Assembly (NCBI RefSeq): GCF_029784155.1
Contig: NC_073693.1
Location: 315,317,536 to 315,381,535, forward strand
DNA length: 64,000 nt
Source of the DNA: Uranotaenia lowii
Taxonomy: Eukaryota; Arthropoda; Insecta; Diptera; Culicidae
Direction: 5' to 3'
The stretch's first letter is position 1, and each line of letters begins with the position of its first letter. The position numbers and the translations under genes were made by a program. This document shows positions 1-12,006 of this stretch, piece after piece. The notes under the pieces are model-generated. The model ran no database searches. It was given only the letters and a program-made list of their open reading frames with translations, and was not told the origin of the DNA.

Positions 1-804
1 GACCTTGACCTGGCTGACGATATTGTTTTGCTAGCCCAAACACAACCAGATATGCAGAGCAAACTCGACGACCTCACCGAAAGTTCCAAGGCAGCAGGTC
101 TCAAAGTCAATGTTGGAAAGACCAAGTCGATGGAGATCAACACAGAAAATCCCTCCAGTTTCATGGTAGCTGGGCAACAAGTTGAGAAAGTGGAGTGCTT
201 CCAGTATCTTGGTAGCCAGATAACGCCTGATGGTGGTACCAGGAAAGACATCGAAACCCGGATCAGAAAGGCCCGATTTGCGTTTGCGAGTCTCCGAAAC
301 ATCTGGCGGTCACGCCAGATCTCTCTACGAACTAAAATCCGAATCTTCAACTCAAACGTCAAATCCGTATTGCTGTACGGGTGCGAAACTTGGTGCACAT
401 ATGCGGTGACGACGCGAAAACTGCAAGTATTTGTAAACCGCTGCCTGCGGAATATCATCCGCGCTTGGTGGCCTGGCAACTGGATCTCGAATGAGGAATT
501 ACATCGCCGGTGTCATCAAAGGGCGCTAGAAATCGAGATTCGGGAACGTAAGTGGAGATGGATTGGGCACACGCTGCGAAAAGATGAAAACGAGATTTGC
601 AGAAAGGCGCTAGATTGGAATCCAGAAGGTCATCGAAGAAGAGGCAGACCCAGAAATTCGTGGCGGCGAAGCCTAGCCGCTGAAATCCGAACTGTCGACG
701 AGAATCTTGACTGGGACCAGGTGAAGACGCTGGCTCCGGATCGTCAACAGTGGAGGTCTTTTACCACGGCCCTATGCACCGGAGGATCGGCGCGGGATCA
801 TTAA
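1..804 (+). CDS. RTE-like LINE, C-terminal end of reverse transcriptase ORF (cut by window start)
   Basis: The frame is open from base 1 and starts inside the polymerase active site (LADD, in DLDLADDIVLLAQ). About 267 codons remain. They carry the thumb region and the conserved tail of RTE-type endonuclease/RT proteins: a 'WRWIGHTLRKDENEICRKAL' block followed by GHRRRGRPRNSWRR. A homologous copy lies on the minus strand at 12007-14187, and the two proteins are near-identical by eye over this part. The element would reverse transcribe its own RNA for target-primed integration. The stop is at 802-804, followed at once by a TAAG tetranucleotide tail and a 9-bp minisatellite. The copy extends left of the window, so completeness cannot be judged. 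RTE clade assignment is from motif style, not a tree. Confidence 0.82.
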   Translation, partial: DLDLADDIVLLAQTQPDMQSKLDDLTESSKAAGLKVNVGKTKSMEINTENPSSFMVAGQQVEKVECFQYLGSQITPDGGTRKDIETRIRKARFAFASLRNIWRSRQISLRTKIRIFNSNVKSVLLYGCETWCTYAVTTRKLQVFVNRCLRNIIRAWWPGNWISNEELHRRCHQRALEIEIRERKWRWIGHTLRKDENEICRKALDWNPEGHRRRGRPRNSWRRSLAAEIRTVDENLDWDQVKTLAPDRQQWRSFTTALCTGGSARDH

Positions 805-818
805 GTAAGTAAGTAAGT
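802..818 (+). repeat. TAAG tetranucleotide tail of the RTE-like LINE
   Basis: About four TAAG units follow the RTE stop codon. Short tandem-repeat tails instead of poly(A) are typical of RTE elements. The minus-strand copy at 12 kb ends in a related TAGG-type repeat (11990-12005). The tail runs straight into the GTCATTTTT minisatellite. Confidence 0.75.
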
Positions 819-2575
819 TGTCATTTTTGTCATTTTTGTCATTTTTGTCATTTTTGTCATTTTTGTCATTTTTGTCATTTTTGTCATTTTTGTCATTTTT
901 GTCATTTTTGTCATTTTTGTCATTTTTGTCGTTTTTTTCATTTCTGTCATTTTTGTCATTTTTTTTATTTTCGTCATTTTTGTCATTTTTGTCATTTTGT
1001 AATTTTTGTAATTTTTTTTTAATTTTTGAAATTTTTGTTAATTTTTAATTTTTGTCATTTTTGCAATTTTTGTGATTTTTGTTATTTTTGTAATTTTTAT
1101 TTTTTGTGATATTTTTAATTTTTGTAATATTTGTCATTTTTGTAATTTTTGTAATTTTTGCCATTTTTGTAATTTTTGTAATTTTTATTATTTTTTAATT
1201 TTTGTAATTTTTGTAATTTTTGTAATTTTTGTAATTTTTGTAATTTTTGTAATTTTTGTAATTTTAGTAATTTTTGTAATTTTTGTAATTTTTGTAATTT
1301 TTGTTATTTTTGTCATTTTTGTAAATTTTGTTATTTTTGTAATTTTTGTTATTTTTGTTATTTTTGTAATTTTTGTAATTTTTGTAATTTTTGTCATTTT
1401 TGTAATTTTTGTAATTTTTGTAATTTTTGTAATTTTTGTAATTTTGGTAATTTTGGTAATTTTTGTAATTTTTGTAATTTTTGTAATTTTTGTTATTTTT
1501 GTAATTTTTATAATTTTTGTTAATTTTGTAATTTTTGTTATTTTTGTAATTTTTGTATTTTTTGTAATTTTTGTAATTTTTGTAATTTTTGTAATTTTTG
1601 TAATTTTTGTAATTTTTGTAATTTTTGTAATTTTTGTAATTTTTGTAATTTTTGTAATTTTTGTAATTTTTGTAATTTTTGTAATTTTTGTAATTTTTGT
1701 AATTTTTGTAATTTTTGTAATTTTTGTAATTTTTGTAATTTTTGTAATTTTTGTAATTTTTGTAATTTTTGTAATTTTTGTAATTTTTGTAATTTTTGTA
1801 ATTTTTGCAATTTTTGTAATTTTTGTAATTTTTGTAATTTTTGTTATTTTGCTTATTTTTGTCATTTTTGTAATTTTTGTAATTTTTTAAATTTTTGTAA
1901 TTTTTGTAATTTTTGTAATTTTTGTAATTTTTGTAATTTTTGTAATTTTTGTAATTTTTGTAATTTTTGTAATTTTTGTAATTTTTGTAATTTTTGTAAT
2001 TTTTGTAATTTTTGTAATTTTTGTAATTTTTTTAATTTTTGTAATTTTTGTAATTTTTGTAATTTTTGTAATTTTTGTAATTTTTGTAATTTGAGTTATT
2101 TTTGTAATTTTTGTAATTTTTGTAATTTTTGTAATTTTTGTAATTTTTGTAATTTTTGTAATTTTTGTATTTTTTGTAATTTTTTTAATTTTTGTAATTT
2201 TTGTAATTTTTGTAATTTTTGTTATTTTTGAAGTTTTTGTTATTTTTGTAACTTTTGTAATTTTTTTAATTTTTGTATTTTTTGTAATTTTTGTAAATTT
2301 TGTAATTTTTGTAATTTTTGTAATTTTTGTAATTTTTGTAATTTTTTTATTTTTTGTCTTTTTTGCCATTTTTGTAAATTTTGTAATTTTTGTCATTTTT
2401 GTAATTTTTGTAATTTTAGTCATTTTTGTAATTTTTTAAGTTTTTGAAATTTTTGTCATTTTTGTCATTTTTGCAGTTTTGTGTAGTTTTTGTTATTTAT
2501 GTAATGTTGTTTCATTTTTGTAATTTTTGTAACTTTTGTTATTTTTGAAAATATTCTTATTTTTGTTATTTTGGT
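818..2575. repeat. 9-bp minisatellite (GTCATTTTT, then GTAATTTTT variant)
   Basis: About 195 units of a 9-bp repeat. The first ~190 bp are mainly GTCATTTTT. From about 1000 on the dominant unit is GTAATTTTT, with scattered length and base variants and more decay near both edges. Because 9 is a multiple of 3 and the unit has no stop, long ORFs appear in several frames on both strands (VIF, SFL, TKM or TKI repeats); these are artefacts. The same unit forms a purer array at 27791-29790. Confidence 0.95.
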
Positions 2576-2587
2576 AATAACCAAATA

Positions 2588-4571
2588 CTATGCTAATGCT
2601 ATGCTAATGCTATGCTAATGCTATGCTAATGCTATGCTAATGCTATGCTAATGCTATGCTAATGCTATGCTAATGCTATGCTAATGCTATGCTAATGCTA
2701 TGCTAATGCTATGCTAATGCTATGCTAATGCTATGCTAATGCTATGCTAATGCTATGCTAATGCTATGCTAATGCTATGCTAATGCTATGCTAATGCTAT
2801 GCTAATGCTATGCTAATGCTATGCTAATGCTATGCTAATGCTATGCTAATGCTATGCTAATGCTATGCTAATGCTATGCTAATGCTATGCTAATGCTATG
2901 CTAATGCTATGCTAATGCTATGCTAATGCTATGCTAATGCTATGCTAATGCTATGCTAATGCTATGCTAATGCTATGCTAATGCTATGCTAATGCTATGC
3001 TAATGCTATGCTAATGCTATGCTAATGCTATGCTAATGCTATGCTAATGCTATGCTAATGCTATGCTAATGCTATGCTAATGCTATGCTAATGCTATGCT
3101 AATGCTATGCTAATGCTATGCTAATGCTATGCTAATGCTATGCTAATGCTATGCTAATGCTATGCTAATGCTATGCTAATGCTATGCTAATGCTATGCTA
3201 ATGCTATGCTAATGCTATGCTAATGCTATGCTAATGCTATGCTAATGCTATGCTAATGCTATGCTAATGCTATGCTAATGCTATGCTAATGCTATGCTAA
3301 TGCTATGCTAATGCTATGCTAATGCTATGCTAATGCTATGCTAATGCTATGCTAATGCTATGCTAATGCTATGCTAATGCTATGCTAATGCTATGCTAAT
3401 GCTATGCTAATGCTATGCTAATGCTATGCTAATGCTATGCTAATGCTATGCTAATGCTATGCTAATGCTATGCTAATGCTATGCTAATGCTATGCTAATG
3501 CTATGCTAATGCTATGCTAATGCTATGCTAATGCTATGCTAATGCTATGCTAATGCTATGCTAATGCTATGCTAATGCTATGCTAATGCTATGCTAATGC
3601 TATGCTAATGCTATGCTAATGCTATGCTAATGCTATGCTAATGCTATGCTAATGCTATGCTAATGCTATGCTAATGCTATGCTAATGCTATGCTAATGCT
3701 ATGCTAATGCTATGCTAATGCTATGCTAATGCTATGCTAATGCTATGCTAATGCTATGCTAATGCTATGCTAATGCTATGCTAATGCTATGCTAATGCTA
3801 TGCTAATGCTATGCTAATGCTATGCTAATGCTATGCTAATGCTATGCTAATGCTATGCTAATGCTATGCTAATGCTATGCTAATGCTATGCTAATGCTAT
3901 GCTAATGCTATGCTAATGCTATGCTAATGCTATGCTAATGCTATGCTAATGCTATGCTAATGCTATGCTAATGCTATGCTAATGCTATGCTAATGCTATG
4001 CTAATGCTATGCTAATGCTATGCTAATGCTATGCTAATGCTATGCTAATGCTATGCTAATGCTATGCTAATGCTATGCTAATGCTATGCTAATGCTATGC
4101 TAATGCTATGCTAATGCTATGCTAATGCTATGCTAATGCTATGCTAATGCTATGCTAATGCTATGCTAATGCTATGCTAATACTATGCTAATGCTATGCT
4201 AATGCTATGCTAATGCTATGCTAATGCTATGCTAATGCTATGCTAATGCTATGCTTATGCTATGCTAATGCTATGCTAATGCTATGCTAATGCTATGCTA
4301 ATGCTATGCTAATGCTATGCTAATGCTATGCTAATGCTATGCTAATGCTATGCTAATGCTATGCTAATGCTATGCTAATGCTATGCTAATGCTATGCTAA
4401 TGCTATGCTAATGCTATGCTAATGCTATGCTAATGCTATGCTAATGCTATGCTAATGCTATGCTAATGCTATGCTAATGCTATGCTAATGCTATGCTAAT
4501 GCTATGCTAATGCTATGCTAATGCTATGCTAATGCTATGCTAATGCTATGCTAATGCTATGCTAATGCTAT
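2588..4571. repeat. 11-bp minisatellite (TGCTAATGCTA), about 180 units
   Basis: A perfect-phase tandem array of TGCTAATGCTA over nearly 2 kb. By eye the first ~1.6 kb holds no substitution. Variants appear only near the right end, for example at 4182 (G to A) and 4256 (A to T), and the final units decay after 4571. No spacers or direct-repeat/spacer structure is present. Confidence 0.97.
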
Positions 4572-6888
4572 GATTATGCTAGACTAATGATATTCTAGCT
4601 TTAAAACAGATTTTACTCAGTTTTATGCTGCGAAAACTGAACAAACCTCTTTACCTCTTAAGAATATCACAAGATTTGCGATTCAAAAAACATCTGTACC
4701 CTATCATAAGTTCAAAATAAAAAAAAACCCACTCAGCATTTGCATTATCCCAACCAATTGCAGCATAGAGATTAAACGATTATTTTTTGACAGCCAGCAA
4801 CCGAGATTTCTATTGCCCTGGACAGCTTCCAGCTCATGCTGATCGCTTCTGCTGCTTTGAATGTCCAAGGATGCTGGTTGAAAATAACAACATAAGAAAC
4901 CATCACCCGCAGTGTCTTCAATTTCACAGTACACTTCATTTCGGTTTCAATCGCCAATGTTGGACAGTTTGGAAATTGGAAAAACAGAAGTGGAAAGCCA
5001 GAGCTAGAATATCTGGGCCGCAAATCCAAATTGAATTTTTGGTTGCCTTCTTTATGGAATTTGTTTGGTTTTTATTTCGTACCGCCGGTTAGTACAAATC
5101 TGCTTCTAATGAGTGACAGGGCATTGGATTGTTCAATTAGCTTAGCTGATTTAGAGGGCTACTTGCAGGTTATGGGAAATTTGATCCTTTCAAATAAAAA
5201 TATAGCATCAGAATAAAAGGCTAAACCACTTGTGCAAAAATCAAACCAGAATTTTTGATAGGAAAAAATAAATAAACAAAAAGCTCTTAGTGCAAGTCAA
5301 TGAAAAAATTCCTACTACAAGCCCAAACATGTTACTGCTTAAACCAAGGGGAGATAGAATGAACTCAATAGGTAAAAGTTGTAAAAATTTTACCCATAAA
5401 TTTTCTAGTCTGGCGGCTAAGGCAAAGAAATTATGATTAAATAAACTTCAAGGATAAAACCATTCATTTTGAGCTAAAGTTGGCTCAAGTTGAACTGAGA
5501 ATACAAAAAAAAACAAGTACCGAAACGAAAGTACTCCGCCATCATTGGCGGTGGTTTGGTGCTAGGGCGAAGTGAGAAAAAAAAGACCAACCTTTTTCCT
5601 ACGTATACTGATAGCCGCCCCAGTCAGTGGTGTTTCCGGTTTTCGGCGAATGCAAACGGCAAAGGAAGTTGGCACTCCACCTACTTCCGTTGTAAATTTA
5701 CTCCTCCCATTCTTCTGCTTCTTCTACGTATTTGCTTTTTAGCCAGATCAATTTGAGGCAGGAAAATGTCTACAACAGCGTATAATTTGCTTAACATTTG
5801 CCATTGTGGGAAAAAAGGCTTTGTTGTACTTTTGGCTGCCAAGAATTGCAGGTACAGTAAAATTAGCTAAGCATTATTTTCTTGTTAACAGAGGAAATGT
5901 AGTTAGATCGGAAAAATGGGAGAAGAAAATTAATCTAAGTGAGTTTTTTTACGAGTTTTTTTCCTTTCAAATAAATTTATAATTTCGGTTGTAATCAGAA
6001 AATCATTTAAACAATTTAAAACAAATATCAATCAGTTTGATAAGAAAACAAAGAAAGGGTAAAATATTGAATCTCGTTTCGATTTTTCTGAGAATAAAAA
6101 ATAACAGGTTCCATTATCATCAAAAGTCCTGCACTTAAAAGCCATCAAAAATAAAATTCTCCACACAATCAGTTGAGAGTCAACAGAAAGCAATTGACTT
6201 TTTTCAAGCTTTCCATTTTTTTTTCTCAATTTCTGTCGGAATCCGGTGTTTTTTTGTGCTAGTTGATTTAAGTCAAATTGAAAAAACAAAAATAGTTTAC
6301 TGCACGTATGTATGTAAGTGTTTAATTGATCGATTCACTAAGAATTCAAAGGCAATGATGGGTCCTTCCATCTGAATCACATGCTTACATCCTCAAAGTG
6401 TGACATCTAACAGAATCTTTCCACAGAGTTCAAATCCTTCGACTTTAATATCGCAACTGACGCACTGGCAAAGGATGTGTTTTTCAATTCCAGAAACTCA
6501 TGGCTGATGTCATTCTGAAAAAAGTACTTTGTGTGCAGTCTCCCCGCAAACGCCCGGAGGAGAAAAATACAGACAATATAGACATGTCGCATAAATTTAT
6601 GATGTGTTATGATGATGTTGGAAAATATGCACACACATGATGCTCTCCGCCTGGCTCTTCTTGAGACGCGCAAGCAGACGTTTTAATACTTGCAACTTCA
6701 GGCTTCAGCTGTGTCGTTGCATAATGGTTGGGATGTTTGCGAAAATATGACAGTGTCGTTTCATTGAATAATCGCATTCTTTGAGGGAGCATCTATAGGT
6801 TAGTGGATAGATTTTTGATTGAAATAAGAGTTTTGAAACAGTTCAGTTCCTTAATAATGGATAGAATGCACTTGGCCTCTGATAGTAA
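4572..6888. other. No recognisable gene; AT-rich non-repeat sequence
   Basis: Short ORFs here have no recognisable domain and overlap one another in opposite frames. Some patches (4790-5100, 5520-5760, 6560-6700) have more balanced composition and could be ancestral host intron or intergenic sequence. No RNA gene, splice pair or element end was recognised. Confidence 0.5.
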
Positions 6889-6892
6889 TTAA

Positions 6893-8294
6893 CCCGTTTC
6901 CACTCTTGAGTGTCAAAATGACACTATTAGAATTTTAGCGGCTTGTAACTTTATTCGGTTGTAAACAAATAAAAAATTCTCATCAGAGATCCTCAATAAA
7001 TTTCAAAAAATTTAAATTTTGCTTTATTACTATTTTATGGGTGCCCAGGAAAAAGAACTCCCTTATCTTACTTTGAGTGTCAATTTGACACTCCTCGCCT
7101 AAAACCGCTATATTTCCGCTATGTCTCAAATATGTTTCAAATATATTGTCTTCAGCTAAATACAACAGTTGAGTTTTCCGTTATTCAAAGTCTAAGAAAA
7201 AAAAACCGAAAAAACATCCATCGGAAAAAGACTGTAGATCAGCTACGGAATGCTTAAAACAAGTAAGATGCTATACGTTGCACACAAGGATATATGTATC
7301 TCGTTTGAAATTTCTCGAAATTATGACCACAAAAATGTAAAAAAGAGGTATTAAAACTGAACTTTTCAATCAATGAACTATTAAAATTGTTCAAGCCATA
7401 CCAGATAAATTTTGAAAAGAGGATTGGAAGGTTGACGTAATTTTGCACATTTTCACATCTTTAGATTTTTAAAGCTCAAAACACAGAGTTTTTGACGAAT
7501 TTGCATTTTTTTTTCGGGTATTTAACAGCAAGCTGTCATTCATCACATGATTTTGGATTTGATGCTGTATTTTAGTCATTTTAACCGAATCCACTTGCTT
7601 TTTTTTATCGATTGTACTCATACAGGATTGGCCAACAAGATCTAAAAGTTCAAGTGTTCGACAAAAGTGACATAAAAATTGCTTATATTTGTTAAAGAAG
7701 CTTGTAATGAGAACTTCGCAAAATTCTTTTTTGAAGTTGAGAAACCGGAATTAAACCGCATTAATTCTGTAAAACCGCATAAAAAACCTTGCGAATTCCA
7801 GGAATGCAGAGCTTATAAATCTGAAGGAATCTGAAGAAAATGACTTTGCACTCTGTGTGGACGTCAAAAAATAGATTTTTGACGCCATTTCAAAATCCAA
7901 GATGGCGGCTCCCATCGAACTTCAAAATGCGCTTCAGAAAACTACATGAAACACCCATAATTTGGATGTTTGGTTGAAAGGAATCAATTTGTAGAAGTTG
8001 TATTTCGCCATCTGACGCTATGGTCCTCCATCAAAAAATCCAATTTAGTGGCTTCCGCTGGACGTTGAAGTATTGTTAACGACTGGAAATTGCATGAACA
8101 CAAAATCTAATTAAACTTAAACTAAATTATAATAAAATTATGATAAAATATGACAATATAATGACAAAAAACTACGAAACTCAGATATTTAAAACTATGA
8201 GAAAAATATGACAAATCTGATAAAAATATGAGAAAAATTTAGCAAAAATTTTATAAATTTGAAAATAAATTTTGTAGTTTTAAAGGTTAACGGG
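6893..8294. mobile_element. TTAA-flanked non-autonomous element (piggyBac-like MITE), 1.4 kb
   Basis: Flanked by TTAA at 6889-6892 and 8295-8298. Ends are CCCGTT and AACGGG, the form expected for a TTAA-duplicating element. Just inside the left end lies a palindromic motif (GTGTCAAAATGACAC, near 6911), and another (GTGTCAATTTGACAC) near 7077. The 56566-58538 element has the same kind of subterminal palindrome, so these may be transposase-binding sites (inference). The right third contains a CAAGATGGCGGC-type module and degenerate ATGACAAAA repeats shared with elements at 18-25 kb. No transposase ORF is present. Confidence 0.68.
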
Positions 8295-8559
8295 TTAATC
8301 TTCTAATATATAAAGTTGAGTTGGACTATATATGTTTGTTTGTTTGTATGCACCTTATACAAATCGACACCGCTTAACCGATCTGCCTGAAATTTGGTAC
8401 AGAGATGTATTTGGACCAGGGTAAGGTTTTAGTAATAGTTCTGAGACCCTTCCACCTAAGAAAAGGGACCCTCCCATACAACTTTCGTTTTTATGTATGT
8501 ATGTATGTAGATAATCCACCATGGGTGCACGGATTCACCGCAGTTTCGCCAACGCATGC

Positions 8560-11329
8560 GCCAACTTGCATCCTTTAGATTATTAGTTCGGCCAATCTTC
8601 AATACAAATTACCGCATACCCGACACCATGGCTTCGTGTGAACTGTCATGTAATGAAAATGTTTCGTGTAGGTGTATGTCTTATTTGTAGAACGAACAAA
8701 CAGTTTCGCAACCGTATAAGACTCATAACGTATTTAGTGTTAGGAATCTACGACAGGTATTCCGCATTCGTGTAGATACCTGCCCAGCTGGCAAATGTTT
8801 GTACGTTCTTATATTATATATTCAATTCAATGGAATATTTGCATGGTAAAATAATCTTACCTTTTCACCAATCTTACCTCTAGACACTCTCAGCTTACCT
8901 GTAGCTGTAACCGACCTTAATCCATTTCATAACCATTTCATTTTCCTTCTGATCTAAAACAAACAATTTTTATGTTATTATGAATCATCACTCAGCTATG
9001 CAATCAAGCCTGATAATGCAAGTAAAATATTGAATTATAATTTGAATGTATGTATCGGTATGTAGGTATGTGCGTGTTTTGCACTTGTGAAGGAATCGGT
9101 AAACTGTTTTAAAATTTTCTGTTTTTCGATCCTATTAATGAATGAAATGAAATCCATAACGCCACAAACAATGATGATCATCATTATCTCACCTCTTAAC
9201 CTTTTTTTTATATTCTTACCTTGTTATACGAGACCTACCTTATCCAACATTCAATAAAGTTTCATTTGATTTGTATTTAGAAAATAGTAACTATGTCGTT
9301 TTCGCTAAAAAAACACTTGTAAATACCCTATTGTAAAACACCTAAACATATTGGAAAATTCATCTCTGCTAAAAGAACACACGGCTAGAACAGCATGAGC
9401 ACTCATTTCCGGGCTCCCTTCGAAACCCTCAAATGAAAAAAACCTTTGAATATTCGTCGCTCCTTGCGAAATCGACATCAACATTATGCAACAATCAAAT
9501 ATACTGACTGAAAATAACTTGAAATTGAAGAAAACCAAAAAGGTGAAAACAGATTATCATAAAACGTAATGGAATAATTACTCTTATAAATAAACTGAAA
9601 TTGAAAAAGTCATTTAAGTTTAAACCATACTTCTGGCCATCTATTGTACGAAATTGTATCAGTAAATATGATAAAATATAAAAAGACCATGGAAAGTAGC
9701 ATTAATCATTATAAGTTAAGCGTTACTGTGGAGCAATTTTCAGATAAAATAATAAATAATTTCAATTAGGCAACTTTTCGTCATTCAAGTAGTTTTTTAC
9801 TGGCCTGAACATAGCGAGCTGGGTAACACTTGTATCAAAGAAAAACAAACTCTACGTTATGGTCGTTTGAGTAAAATTAAAACGATTGGTGCCGGAACGC
9901 CAAGTGAACTGAAAAGATGCTTCTCTATACCAACAACAACTAACAACTTATCCCTTAATACTTAGCTTTTGAACATCCATGCTTATTATCCGCAATCCAT
10001 CCTCTTTTAAGCAAATATCCAGTGCGCAGCTCAATCTTTGATAGGCGCATCACATTCGAATTGACAGCATATTCCAGTCAGTGACGGGTTCATAGTCATT
10101 GATCGTCAGCAGTTCCTTCTCTCCCAGCATTTTACCACCACAACAATTCGTATGCCGCATATCTTCAATGTGCCATTAAGCATCATCACGTTTTCTCTCT
10201 TCTCATGCTTCCACTGCATCGAAAATTCTCTCCCACGACCATGCACTTGTGTGTGTTTGGTATGTTTTTCTAATTGAACCACTTACACACATCATCCCAA
10301 TTTTCTATTCAACCATTCCACCCACACCTTCACCCACACTTTCAACACGATTTTTTTTATGCCACTTATTCCCCGTTTGCGGCTGGTTTTTTCCGCCATA
10401 TTTGCATCACCAATTCTAGCCGATTACGCATTTTTATTTATATTTAGGCCATCACTGAACACTTCAGATAATGAAAAATGGTTTTTAGACCAAAACAACT
10501 TAACAACTTTATCGCATCGCAATTCCCCCATTCACGGCCCGGGTGCGATACTCATGCATGGGTGGCTGCCATTCCAGATTGAATCTCCTATTCAACACTT
10601 GTTCCCCTGCCTTTTTCTCAAATAAATTCTATTTTGATTGTATAAATCGATTTTTTCTTCCGATTCTTGAACTTTCATCTAACTATCTTTTAGAAAACCC
10701 AGATAAAAGAAATCCTAAAACCGACAAAACACTAGCTTTACACCGACCCGAAGAGATCGAACAACCACGCACGTTGAATGCACGACGGAGGAATTTTCCC
10801 ATTCAGCCCTCCCATACAACTTTCGTTTTTATTTCCATAAATTTAAAGTCATGGCACCCATTTTATCAACCGACTTTTTTTCCTTGGCGGGTTGTTTTCA
10901 CCATCACCATGGGCTGGACATTAGCAGCAACCATCCAGCAGTTCATGTGCACTGGACAGCAAATCAAGGTTGCTCAGAATTAAAAATTTGAAAAAGGAAA
11001 TTTTGGCGGGTGTTTTTTATCCTTCTACTGTTTAAAGCACGTGGTACCAGAACGAGGTATTTGATTGCAATAATGAGCTTTGATTTAGGATTGAAAAATA
11101 CAATTAGCCTATTAGAAATATATTGACTATAATTGTAGTGGTATTCAAAGTGCTCCCTACCGCTGCTGGGGGGCCTTGAGAGTCTACAAGAATATACGGT
11201 GAACTGAACAGAGAATTGACTTCTTAAGCTGAATAACTATTTAGACTAAATGCTGAAAAAATAATGAACCGATTTTCATAAACTCCAGCTGTCAGTCAGT
11301 CAGGCAGAAAATGTCAGTCATATGAAATT
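8560..11329. other. Helitron interior without recognisable genes
   Basis: AT-rich sequence with no ORF of recognisable family. Microsatellite-like GTATGTAT runs occur near 8495 and 9045. The ORFs at 10359-10983 show no domain, and one overlaps the repeated Helitron-like motif near 10806. Confidence 0.45.
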
Positions 11330-11992
11330 GTCAAATTGGGAGATGATCCTGTCGAGAGAGTCAACAAGATTAGAGACCTTGAAGTTATATTGGACTCAAA
11401 ACTTACCTTTGTAGATCACTTTAACTCAATAATTCAGAAATCAAACAGTATGCTAGCATTTGTAAAACGTTTTGTTATAATTTCAAAGACCCATACACAA
11501 TAAAAACATTGTACACAGCTTATGTTAGATCCATTCTTGAGTATTGTAGCGTTGTGTGGTCGCCTTTTCAAATTTCACATAAAAGCCGTTTGGAATCAGT
11601 CCAGAAACAATTTGTTCTATTCGGTTAACGAAATTTAGGATGGTCTCAGAGCCAATTACCTAGCTATGAATCACGTTGCCTGCTTATAAACATAGAAACA
11701 TTAAGTGTAAGAAGAGAGTTTGCTGCAATCTGTTTCGTAAACGACATAATTAATCAGCGCGTTCAGTCTGCTTATCTACTAAATCAATTAAACTTTTATT
11801 GTTCGTGCTGTCATTTAAGAACAAGAAATATTTTCATTATAACCCCCCTCGAACTGATTATGGAAAATATAGTCCAATGAATTGTTTAATTTATATTTAT
11901 AATAAACATTATGAGAACATAGACTTTTCTATGTCAAAACAGGCACAGAAGATCCTGACTTTGTAAATGTAAAGAAAAATCATTATTATTAA
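11330..11992 (+). pseudogene. Jockey-like LINE, 3' end of reverse transcriptase ORF (broken)
   Basis: Conceptual translation with frame shifts gives the C-terminal region of a Jockey-clade RT: IRDLGVILDSKLTFVDHF, FKDPYTIKTLYTAYV and LEYCSVVWSPF, then QKQFVLF. A stop interrupts the frame soon after this block (near 11626), and further changes follow. The 5' part (endonuclease and RT fingers/palm) is absent, as in 5'-truncated LINE copies. The 3' UTR ends in ATTATTATTA, where the tandem tail of the minus-strand RTE-like element begins. A different Jockey element is present at 52.8-61.7 kb. Confidence 0.75.
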
Positions 11993-12005
11993 CCTAACCT
12001 ACCTA
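11990..12005 (-). repeat. TAGG-type tetranucleotide tail of RTE-like LINE
   Basis: Reads CCTACCTACCTA on the plus strand directly after the stop codon of the minus-strand RTE-like ORF. It marks the RTE 3' terminus, abutting the Jockey 3' end. Confidence 0.7.
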
Positions 12006-12006
12006 C

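Noticed and set aside
1072..2423. Long VIF/TKI-type ORFs in the first minisatellite
   Set aside because: Same artefact of the 9-bp unit.
2588..4571. CRISPR-like array
   Set aside because: There are no unique spacers; it is a pure 11-bp tandem repeat in a eukaryotic context.
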